In this document: piece by piece, positions 34,224 to 44,680 of the stretch
Layout: the number at the start of each line of letters is the position of its first letter
Numbering within the stretch: position 1 is the stretch's first letter
Assembly (NCBI GenBank): GCA_001939145.1
Contig: LSRX01000666.1
Location: 1-64,000 of the forward strand
Source of the DNA: Symbiodinium microadriaticum
Taxonomy: Eukaryota > Sar > Dinophyceae > Suessiales > Symbiodiniaceae
Direction: 5' to 3'
DNA: 64,000 nucleotides
Position numbers and translations under genes: made by a program
The notes under the pieces: model-generated
The model's input: only the letters and a program-made list of their open reading frames with translations
The model's database searches: none
What the model was told of the DNA's origin: nothing

Positions 34224-37200
34224 GNCAGAGAGACAGAGAGACAGAGAGACAGAGAGACAGAGAGACAGAGAGACAGAGAGACAGAGAGACAGAGAGACAG
34301 AGAGACAGAGAGACAGAGAGACAGAGAGACAGAGAGACAGAGAGACAGAGAGACAGAGAGACAGAGAGACAGAGAGACAGAGAGACAGAGAGACAGAGAG
34401 ACAGAGAGACAGAGAGACAGAGAGACAGAGAGACAGAGAGACAGAGAGACAGAGAGACAGAGAGACAGAGAGACAGAGAGACAGAGAGACAGAGAGACAG
34501 AGAGACAGAGAGACAGAGAGACAGAGAGACAGAGAGACAGAGAGACAGAGAGACAGAGAGACAGAGAGACAGAGAGACAGAGAGACAGAGAGACAGAGAG
34601 ACAGAGAGACAGAGAGACAGAGAGACAGAGAGACAGAGAGACAGAGAGACAGAGAGACAGAGAGACAGAGAGACAGAGAGACAGAGAGACAGAGAGACAG
34701 AGAGACAGAGAGACAGAGAGACAGAGAGACAGAGAGACAGAGAGACAGAGAGACAGAGAGACAGAGAGACAGAGAGACAGAGAGACAGAGAGACAGAGAG
34801 ACAGAGAGACAGAGAGACAGAGAGACAGAGAGACAGAGAGACAGAGAGACAGAGAGACAGAGAGACAGAGAGACAGAGAGACAGAGAGACAGAGAGACAG
34901 AGAGACAGAGAGACAGAGAGACAGAGAGACAGAGAGACAGAGAGACAGAGAGACAGAGAGACAGAGAGACAGAGAGACAGAGAGACAGAGAGACAGAGAG
35001 ACAGAGAGACAGAGAGACAGAGAGACAGAGAGACAGAGAGACAGAGAGACAGAGAGACAGAGAGACAGAGAGACAGAGAGACAGAGAGACAGAGAGACAG
35101 AGAGACAGAGAGACAGAGAGACAGAGAGACAGAGAGACAGAGAGACAGAGAGACAGAGAGACAGAGAGACAGAGAGACAGAGAGACAGAGAGACAGAGAG
35201 ACAGAGAGACAGAGAGACAGAGAGACAGAGAGACAGAGAGACAGAGAGACAGAGAGACAGAGAGACAGAGAGACAGAGAGACAGAGAGACAGAGAGACAG
35301 AGAGACAGAGAGACAGAGAGACAGAGAGACAGAGAGACAGAGAGACAGAGAGACAGAGAGACAGAGAGACAGAGAGACAGAGAGACAGAGAGACAGAGAG
35401 ACAGAGAGACAGAGAGACAGAGAGACAGAGAGACAGAGAGACAGAGAGACAGAGAGACAGAGAGACAGAGAGACAGAGAGACAGAGAGACAGAGAGACAG
35501 AGAGACAGAGAGACAGAGAGACAGAGAGACAGAGAGACAGAGAGACAGAGAGACAGAGAGACAGAGAGACAGAGAGACAGAGAGACAGAGAGACAGAGAG
35601 ACAGAGAGACAGAGAGACAGAGAGACAGAGAGACAGAGAGACAGAGAGACAGAGAGACAGAGAGACAGAGAGACAGAGAGACAGAGAGACAGAGAGACAG
35701 AGAGACAGAGAGACAGAGAGACAGAGAGACAGAGAGACAGAGAGACAGAGAGACAGAGAGACAGAGAGACAGAGAGACAGAGAGACAGAGAGACAGAGAG
35801 ACAGAGAGACAGAGAGACAGAGAGACAGAGAGACAGAGAGACAGAGAGACAGAGAGACAGAGAGACAGAGAGACAGAGAGACAGAGAGACAGAGAGACAG
35901 AGAGACAGAGAGACAGAGAGACAGAGAGACAGAGAGACAGAGAGACAGAGAGACAGAGAGACAGAGAGACAGAGAGACAGAGAGACAGAGAGACAGAGAG
36001 ACAGAGAGACAGAGAGACAGAGAGACAGAGAGACAGAGAGACAGAGAGACAGAGAGACAGAGAGACAGAGAGACAGAGAGACAGAGAGACAGAGAGACAG
36101 AGAGACAGAGAGACAGAGAGACAGAGAGACAGAGAGACAGAGAGACAGAGAGACAGAGAGACAGAGAGACAGAGAGACAGAGAGACAGAGAGACAGAGAG
36201 ACAGAGAGACAGAGAGACAGAGAGACAGAGAGACAGAGAGACAGAGAGACAGAGAGACAGAGAGACAGAGAGACAGAGAGACAGAGAGACAGAGAGACAG
36301 AGAGACAGAGAGACAGAGAGACAGAGAGACAGAGAGACAGAGAGACAGAGAGACAGAGAGACAGAGAGACAGAGAGACAGAGAGACAGAGAGACAGAGAG
36401 ACAGAGAGACAGAGAGACAGAGAGACAGAGAGACAGAGAGACAGAGAGACAGAGAGACAGAGAGACAGAGAGACAGAGAGACAGAGAGACAGAGAGACAG
36501 AGAGACAGAGAGACAGAGAGACAGAGAGACAGAGAGACAGAGAGACAGAGAGACAGAGAGACAGAGAGACAGAGAGACAGAGAGACAGAGAGACAGAGAG
36601 ACAGAGAGACAGAGAGACAGAGAGACAGAGAGACAGAGAGACAGAGAGACAGAGAGACAGAGAGACAGAGAGACAGAGAGACAGAGAGACAGAGAGACAG
36701 AGAGACAGAGAGACAGAGAGACAGAGAGACAGAGAGACAGAGAGACAGAGAGACAGAGAGACAGAGAGACAGAGAGACAGAGAGACAGAGAGACAGAGAG
36801 ACAGAGAGACAGAGAGACAGAGAGACAGAGAGACAGAGAGACAGAGAGACAGAGAGACAGAGAGACAGAGAGACAGAGAGACAGAGAGACAGAGAGACAG
36901 AGAGACAGAGAGACAGAGAGACAGAGAGACAGAGAGACAGAGAGACAGAGAGACAGAGAGACAGAGAGACAGAGAGACAGAGAGACAGAGAGACAGAGAG
37001 ACAGAGAGACAGAGAGACAGAGAGACAGAGAGACAGAGAGACAGAGAGACAGAGAGACAGAGAGACAGAGAGACAGAGAGACAGAGAGACAGAGAGACAG
37101 AGAGACAGAGAGACAGAGAGACAGAGAGACAGAGAGACAGAGAGACAGAGAGACAGAGAGACAGAGAGACAGAGAGACAGAGAGACAGAGAGACAGAGAG

Positions 37201-40200
37201 ACAGAGAGACAGAGAGACAGAGAGACAGAGAGACAGAGAGACAGAGAGACAGAGAGACAGAGAGACAGAGAGACAGAGAGACAGAGAGACAGAGAGACAG
37301 AGAGACAGAGAGACAGAGAGACAGAGAGACAGAGAGACAGAGAGACAGAGAGACAGAGAGACAGAGAGACAGAGAGACAGAGAGACAGAGAGACAGAGAG
37401 ACAGAGAGACAGAGAGACAGAGAGACAGAGAGACAGAGAGACAGAGAGACAGAGAGACAGAGAGACAGAGAGACAGAGAGACAGAGAGACAGAGAGACAG
37501 AGAGACAGAGAGACAGAGAGACAGAGAGACAGAGAGACAGAGAGACAGAGAGACAGAGAGACAGAGAGACAGAGAGACAGAGAGACAGAGAGACAGAGAG
37601 ACAGAGAGACAGAGAGACAGAGAGACAGAGAGACAGAGAGACAGAGAGACAGAGAGACAGAGAGACAGAGAGACAGAGAGACAGAGAGACAGAGAGACAG
37701 AGAGACAGAGAGACAGAGAGACAGAGAGACAGAGAGACAGAGAGACAGAGAGACAGAGAGACAGAGAGACAGAGAGACAGAGAGACAGAGAGACAGAGAG
37801 ACAGAGAGACAGAGAGACAGAGAGACAGAGAGACAGAGAGACAGAGAGACAGAGAGACAGAGAGACAGAGAGACAGAGAGACAGAGAGACAGAGAGACAG
37901 AGAGACAGAGAGACAGAGAGACAGAGAGACAGAGAGACAGAGAGACAGAGAGACAGAGAGACAGAGAGACAGAGAGACAGAGAGACAGAGAGACAGAGAG
38001 ACAGAGAGACAGAGAGACAGAGAGACAGAGAGACAGAGAGACAGAGAGACAGAGAGACAGAGAGACAGAGAGACAGAGAGACAGAGAGACAGAGAGACAG
38101 AGAGACAGAGAGACAGAGAGACAGAGAGACAGAGAGACAGAGAGACAGAGACAGAGAGACAGAGACAGAGAGACAGAGACAGAGAGACAGAGACAGAGAG
38201 ACAGAGACAGAGACAGAGACAGAGACAGAGACAGAGACAGAGACAGAGAGACAGAGACAGAGAGACAGAGACAGAGAGACAGAGACAGAGACAGAGACAG
38301 AGACAGAGACAGAGAGACAGACAGACAGACGGACAGACAGACAGAAGACCTTTTCGCTTGTACACTCCTGATGCCGAGTCGAGCACCTGTATAGCTTGTG
38401 ACCTCTTGCATTAACCAGATAGTGTCTTGGATGATAGGAAATTTGGGCATGATGAAGCCAAGCACTCCTTTTTCGCGTTTGCAGTGCGCACCTCGGGGGG
38501 ACTTAAAGAAATGTGGGACATAACTTTGGCAATCTAACAGAGACAGCGCGAGAGAGAGAGTGTGTGTGTGTCTATGTCTACGTAGATATGTATGTGTGAG
38601 GCACTGTATTTATGTGCCCGTCACCGCTTGACTTTGCTCGCGGGTCACGCACATAGGTGGCGAAAGACTTGCACATGTCTGGTAGAAATGCAGCATATAG
38701 CCTTACCCCATCGAGCCAAGTCAACAGAGTTGCTGACAAGCCTGACTCCAATCCAGTTGACAAAAATTGCAATAAACTAGTCATGGTTCTCATTTGGTCA
38801 ACGAGCTGTTAGTTGGTCTGGTTGGTGTCGCCACAGCATCGTCTTGCAGAATCCACAGAAATGACCCGATGCATTTCTCGAAATCCTGATTTATTGGATT
38901 GCTCAGAAGGCTCGTCGCGCAAGGTGCCACAAGTAAATGTCCCTTGCAGACTCATGCTTCGGAAGACGTCAAGAGACCCGCATGTTGCCTGAGCTCACGT
39001 TGTGCAGGCCTGTGGAGAAGGGGGTGGAGTCCATGGATGCTTCCTTCTTCGCCCTCAATCCCGGTGACCGGGCTCAGGTCGGACGCTGAGAAGCAGACCC
39101 GGTCCCTCCGTGAATTTCCATGGCCACGGTGCTGTTGGGGATACTCAGGTCTACTCCAAGTCGACCCTCGACTCAGATCAGTTGCCAAAGTTGGTTGGAT
39201 CCGACAAGCTGAGACAAGATGAGATGGATAGCAAACATTGGCACCCGCTCTTTTTGTAGCCTGCTGTCATTGAAACTCGAGCCGGGGCCGAGTACCGGGA
39301 GGAGGCCTGAGAGCCTGAGAGCTGAGGAGTGGAGCTTGGGTGGTCGCCTCCATTGTGCACGTGGACCAGGCTCGTGGTGAGCTCATCGTTCAACACGGTG
39401 GCTTGCCAATGACTGGCTGTTCTCTCACAGGCTCAATAACTTGTGTGTCACTTGCGACGGTATCGCTGAGTGTAGGCAGACCTGCAGCCCAAGTTCGGGG
39501 CGAAGGGAATTCAGGCGTTTTTGGGCCAGTCCCACACCATGAGAGCTGAGGCGAGCATCGGAAGGTGGTAAATCTCAGGTCGCACAACGTTGCAGCAGCT
39601 CTTCCGCATCATGCCTTTCTAGCCGCCCAGCCGATGGTCTTTTGCACCATGGTTTTGCACCCAAGGACTTCTTCCGGCCATGGGAAGCACTGGATAGTCC
39701 AAGCTTGTCTGGTGTGAGACTGGGATCGGGGGTGGAGGTTTACTCACAAAGCGTGCCACGGCGGCACCAGTGCTTGCCGATTCTAATGCCTCCTGAAGAC
39801 CCAAGTCCCCATTGTGCTGCAAGAGGAACGAGGATGCTATCTAGTTCAATGTTTGGTTGTGTTCGACAACAGCTTATTATATTGCTGCTGAAGCTTGGGT
39901 GAAAATCTGCTATGGTAGTTATCCTGTGCCAGCAGAGGAGGCAGGTTTAGGGTATCAGAGCTTAGGATATTAGATTTTTGAATATCAAGGTTCCTATCCT
40001 CGATTAGGATGTCAAGTTCTTTATTATACCAGTGCTAGAAACATTAGGAGCAGCTGTTGTGACTCGTTTCTGAGTCGTGAAACTTGACAACCACCGCAGA
40101 CCCCAGCTCTGGCTTTCAGAGTATCAATTTATGAAAACCCTGATTCCGATGTTGACAGTTTGTCGTGCCTGTTGGTGCTCAGCTTCTTTACATCCTGCTT

Positions 40201-43200
40201 GTCCTGGTTGACGAACCAGTCAAAGGTATCGCGAGTGTTATACCGGGAATGGTAACTTATTTCAAGACCAACAAATGTGCAAAACGACGTTAAATCTGTG
40301 CTGTGCAGCTTGCGAAGGATTGCTGAACAATGCCAGGGAATCTTCGATGCTAACATCCTTTCATCATTCGGCTTCATGATGCAACAATATTGCAGCTGTC
40401 GCCATGCCAGGCTTTACTACATGCAGCCGAGTTTGAGTTTAAACCAACGTGTTTCGAGCAAGTGACTTCGATATGATGTGGCTTCGATCGCACCCATGCT
40501 CGGCACATGAAAAAATCGGATAGCAATGCCGCTCGATCAGTTCTGCATGGTTCGCCCCGTTCGATGTACAGGCTGGTCGATGGAGCGCTGGCGAGATCTC
40601 TCGCGTAGACCTGCAGCGACAGGAGGTCTCCGTGGAGTACGAAAACAGAGTGAAAACAGCACCTTTCCTGCACGGCTGCAGAGGTGCGCAGTTTGGGGTG
40701 ATGCAGTTTGCAAGTTGGTTTCCAAGTTGATCAGGTGATTTTGCTTTGAGTTTCTGGCCGGAACAGATACATGCAGATCTTGATCTGGGGTGGAAACAAG
40801 TAACAAGTTTAAACAGACATCTCCGAGCAAACAAGGAATGAACACAACCAAGGCTAGCTCGGAGCATTTGAGTTTCCTTGTCTGCTCGTAAATACAGTGC
40901 ACATATCTGCATCCGCCCTGGCACACACGACATGTCAAGATGGATGCAGGATTCCGATGAGAATCCGATCCAGTGCCAAAGCCGGGTCTGTCTTGCACGT
41001 CGTGTTTTCCGGCGTAGCCTCCTGACTCCTCAATCCTAGGTTTCACACCCCATACCCCAAGTTTGTGCGACCCATGACACTGTGGATTCTGGCATCCTCG
41101 TGTTGTCCGCGAATTGTCGACGTCTCCTAGTCGGGTCTCTTGGAGTGGTGCGCTGAGGTGAAAATGGCAGCACCAGCAGCTTGTCAGAAGTTTAGACTCC
41201 AAGCCTGGAAGGTGTTCTTTCTTCAACCTTGCGCAAACGCGAAGAAAAACATACAGTGTAGGAGGTTTCATTTGTCTGGTGTCGTAGTGTCGAAGTGACT
41301 ATCGAAGTATTTGAAGAAATACTTCACTCAGAATGGTCAGCCTTCACAGGTCAATGTGCTGCACTTGCTGCTAGAATGTGCCATCACAGGAACAGCGTGC
41401 TCAGAATAGTAAAGCTGACGAGACGACCTAGAACAATCCAGAAGACCAGAGAGCCCAGAGCATGAGAGCACGCCGAGCATATCAAAGAGCATACTGGACC
41501 GAGACTATTTGTTTTGAATCGCTTCAGCTAAGGACCTTGAAAAATACTTCCGTCAGAAACAGGAAGACGTGCCGAGCTCACCCACGACACCTGCTGCCGA
41601 AACTCCACAAAACGGGGAGCAAGGTCTTCAAAACCACGCTCCCGCGATGCCAGTGGCTGCTCCAACCACAGCTGGTCTGCAACCAGAAGCCGTTCCTGGT
41701 GCTGTTTCTGGTGCCGGCGTGAGGCAAATTCCCGTCGCCGTTGCTCAGCCATCTCAGCCACAGTACCAGGCGGTGTTGAAAAGAGAAATCACACCCCAGA
41801 CGGGACTGATGCCAGTTGCAGCCTTGCCCGCACAAGTTGTGTCTCCTGGGTGCATCACTTACACAGCGCCACAGGGTTTTACCTACAGAGTCGAAGCTCC
41901 AGTTGCGCAGTGGGCGGGGGCGCCTGCCAAGCCGCAGTTTTCGCCAGCCTACGCGGTTGCCACGCATCCTGCGCCAGCTTGGGCGACAGGACGACCTGCC
42001 TAGCCGGAGCTTGTCTTTTGCTTCTCTCTTTCTCTCTCTCCGCCTCTCTGTCTCTCTCCTTCCCTCTTTCTCTCTTGCGGGCTGTGAAAAGCAATCCCGC
42101 GTTGAATGCAGCGGTCAAAATGACACTGGGACGAGAGTTGGAGCAGTTGAAAAGAGCGGTTCTGCAAGGTCAAGGTGAAAGCAGCACTAGCGGTGAAGCC
42201 GAAGCATGCCACCCTGGTGGCTTGAGATTTCAACAAAGGTCTCACTGTTCCAGTGGGCGTGCTCCTTTTTGGGCCGCCTGGTTGTGGCAAAACCCTGCTT
42301 GCAAAGGCCGTTCAAGCTTGCAGCGTCTATCGCACCATGCCCGTGTTCTGGTCGATGCGCTTCAGGCAACTGCCAATCAGAGTGGTGCCAACTTCATTGC
42401 CGTGAAGGACACTGCACAGCTGATTCCTGTCAGCTCACTTATACCATTCTCGTTCCGTTCAGCAGCCTTGGACAGCGCCAGCTCATTCACAGTCAGTAAT
42501 CTCTCTCGTCTAGATCGGTCTCAGCTTGGCCATGTGCAGAGCTTCTACATGTAGCTCGTTTTGTGCGGGTATTTCCAGTTTCCATTCCTCGGCTTCTGGA
42601 TAGTCCGACATGCTTCTGGCTTCGTCAGGGCCAGGCTGGAATGCTCATAACCGAACTAGAACCCCAAAGCAAAATCTAAACACAGGCTGAAACTACCTGT
42701 GTTCACACAGGGGCCGGAGTTGCTGAACAAGTATGTGGGTGAGCCTACTGCTCAGACAGGGTGATGGACAGATTGGACAGCATGGACCAGAGAGTCACAG
42801 TCTGGGGTGGTTCTGCATGGTGCTTGAAGACCCTGAACGCGCGGAATAGGAGGGACGTGAGTGGAGCCAGCTTCAGTAGGCACCAGTGAAGCTATCCCGA
42901 TAAGCCGTGATATCAATCTGCCCGGGTGCAGACACATGTCTCAGGTCGGAGCGAGCTGTTCGGCTTGTGTTCCAGCGAGCCAGAAGCTCTTCTCCGTGCG
43001 GGCAGCTGAAATGCTGCTGTTCCAATTGATGCAGCTGTGGCACAGGGAGTGAGATATCTTCAGTCACCGAAGGTGTCATTTTCTTCGACGAGCTCGATGC
43101 GCTGGTGCCGAGGAGGCGAGCGCATGAGATTGAGTAAAGGATGTGTAAAGGGTTCGTCAATGCTCGTGACCGATATTTCCAAATTAACGATTTCCTGTGC

Positions 43201-44680
43201 AATGGCCCCGTCCACAGGTCTGCCGAGGGCACCGGCTCGTCAGAACGCGTTCTGCCCTCGATGTGCATACAAGCCTCTGGCAGCGCCAAAGGCTTGTCTT
43301 ACGAGCATCCGATGCAAAGATGCACCAGAGTCAGCAACCGCATCCCTTCCTGTGCACACGCATCCTGACAGAATCCAAGTCATAGCCTTAGACTAGGTCG
43401 TGAACCAGATGCTCACCGAAATGGACGGCGTGCAGTCGCGCTCGCAGGCACTCAAAGCACGAAGAGCATTTGTCTGAAAAAGCAGAGCAGTTGCTGCAGA
43501 AAGGTTTATGTCATCGCTGCCACGAATCGGCCGGACATCGTGGATCCCGCAATGCTGCGACCAGGTAGACCTGTGTCATCAAGAGAAGGCATCGTATGCA
43601 TGGCAATCTGCAGGCCGTTTAGACCGACTTCTTTACGTGCCTTTCCCGTCTGCGGCATGGCCCTTACATATACAGGTGAAGACGAAGAGCTGGATGCACC
43701 ATGATGCGCCTTTGCAAGCAGCTACAAGCAGGTCGGTCGGTTAGAAATCCTCCAGACGCACATGAGGAAGCATGAGACCCGGAACGTGCAAGCTCAGCTG
43801 CTGGACTCGTGGCCAGTCGAGCTGGCTTTCCCTCCGAGGCTGCCGTTGGCCGCCGATGTGGCGGTCTGCTCAGCTTCTCACAGTCCCAACAGCGCAAGAG
43901 CAACACGAGACTAGGACCGGCTCAGGATCTGCAAAGAGTGGCAGAGGACGCTGATGGCTTCAGTGGCGCTGACCTGGCGTCCTTGGCCCGTGAAGTTCGC
44001 TTCTTGGGGAAACTCGCTTTGCTGCAAGAGGTGCTGCAGTGTTGCCTGCCTGTATGTTTCGCTTCAGGCTGCGATGCTAGCAATCCGGGATGCGGCTGCT
44101 GCTGCGACCAGGCCTCGAAGCGTCGGTTTTGGAAGTGCGAAGCTCTCTGTCAGAAGCAGCTACTCCGTCGCAGTCTTGTAAACACGATGGCACGCAGAGT
44201 TCAAAGGGGAAGCTCATCGAGTTAACTGGGTCTATATTGCAAGGCCTCCGGGAGCGGATGGTGACTCGAGACTGGTTCTTGACAGGATCTCCGCGAGCGG
44301 CAATGACTCTGCTGCGGGAGATCCCAAGACACAGGAGCTCCCGGGAAAAAGGTGAGTGGTCGCATTCATTCAAGAGCTTGGCATGTTTGCCAAGGAGAAG
44401 TCTCTCGCTGCTGCTGCCGGTGTGCAGGACTGGCTTTAGGACTTTGGAGGTCGTTATGCGATGCTGGCGATGCTCCGAGCATGGACAGGTGACGGCCGAC
44501 CTGTTGTGGAAGGCCAGGAGCCGCGTCCAACCTTCGGTCAGCCAGCAGGACCGCCCGTGCCACCATCACCGCCTGCAAAGTCATTCTACTGCGGAGGAGC
44601 GGCGGGAGTACGAGCAGCTCGCAGCTCGCTTGTGCGGTTGGCGATCAGCTGGAGGTTCGTGTTTGCTGGAAAGACATTGA
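28870..44680 (+). CDS. NVL: NVL/Rix7-type double AAA ATPase (ribosome biogenesis)
   Basis: Nuclear VCP-like AAA ATPase; the family acts in the nucleolus to release assembly factors from pre-60S ribosomes. Exons: 28870-28927, 29291-30694, 42239-42306, 42366-42407, 42711-42742, 42945-42997, 43073-43115, 43218-43248, 43397-43447, 43504-43564, 43614-43654, 43732-43769, 43839-43863, 43926-43994, 44068-about 44120, 44489-44548, 44597-44680. Frame is kept at every junction up to 44068; a linker exon between 44120 and 44489 is unresolved. Seen: N-terminal domain '[15 protein letters not shown]', as in NVL; Lys-rich nuclear signal 'PKKKRRK'; D1 Walker A 29857-29880 and Walker B 'FLDEVDAI' (30028-30051); D2 '[10 protein letters not shown]', Walker A at 42271-42293, Walker B 'FFDELDAL' with Asp-Glu intact; '[17 protein letters not shown]'; helical end '[19 protein letters not shown]'. 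D1 is one 1404-nt exon, D2 many small ones. The 11,544-bp intron splits 'RELG|LTVPVG' in phase 1. Confidence 0.94.
30950..42003 (+). CDS. Unrecognised multi-exon gene nested in the 11.5-kb NVL intron
   Basis: Starts at ATG 30950 ('[12 protein letters not shown]'), 255 bp after the NVL donor, and ends at TAG 42001-42003, 235 bp before the NVL acceptor. Exons that join in frame by the local GC/GA/GT...AG|G rule: about 31274-31357, 31380-31485, 31572-31675, 32269-32358, 33321-33385, 39008-39077, 39149-39202, 39260-39304. An exon near 39350-39420 ('[19 protein letters not shown]') and the last exon, 41533-42003, are coding-like but their junctions are unsettled. Segments: '[18 protein letters not shown]'; '[19 protein letters not shown]'; '[20 protein letters not shown]', which loosely recalls a beta-strand end of a C2-type domain; '[19 protein letters not shown]'; then a Pro/Ala/Gln-rich C terminus after '[12 protein letters not shown]'. 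I do not recognise the family. Seven clean in-frame junctions make a real gene likely. The 33386-39007 intron holds the satellite array. Confidence 0.6.
33572..33997 (+). CDS. Short coding-like frame before the satellite (unrecognised)
   Basis: A 141-codon frame with biased, acidic composition ('[20 protein letters not shown]') inside the satellite-bearing intron of the nested gene. No domain is recognised. It may be a chance frame or part of an unidentified mobile element. Confidence 0.18.
   Translation: MKNEDEPTRDPTCACPLEEADAFATIFTALGQKTEAPPAGQNRTKMSEDVASHLQSCDLPRQIKPWIDQQHTKRISRFFLLQDGPVGRYCIGWGLSARIGLSECCGGVDHGRSSSREQKQCEPASKRNARYPHMYMHIPHT
34141..38344. repeat. 4.2-kb satellite: (ACAG)n, then (ACAGAGAG)n, then mixed
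   Basis: ACAG tetramers run from 34141 to 34224, a single undetermined base sits at 34225, and then the 8-mer ACAGAGAG repeats without a visible change to about 38145 (roughly 490 copies). Mixed 6- and 8-mers follow to about 38310 and ACAG tetramers to 38344. The unit contains no stop codon in several frames, so very long Gln/Arg/Glu/Thr/Asp (plus) and Ser/Leu/Cys/Val (minus) frames appear; they are artefacts of the repeat. The lone undetermined base and the perfect periodicity suggest that the length may have been set by the assembler. Confidence 0.98.
39431..41532. other. Intronic stretch of the nested gene, content unresolved
   Basis: Lies between the 39350-39420 exon and the last exon (41533-42003) of the nested gene. 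Around 40275-40375 a short coding-like stretch ('[20 protein letters not shown]') might be another exon. An AT-richer patch near 39.9-40.1 kb includes GGTTTAGGGTAT. Nothing else is supportable. Confidence 0.35.

Noticed and set aside
34141..38344. CRISPR array
   Set aside because: Repeats are directly contiguous 4-8-mers without spacers, in a eukaryotic nuclear context.
34092..38465. Very long open frames (over 1400 codons) on both strands
   Set aside because: They are produced by the stop-free ACAGAGAG array; the translated product is a short unit repeated hundreds of times and the frames exist on both strands at once.
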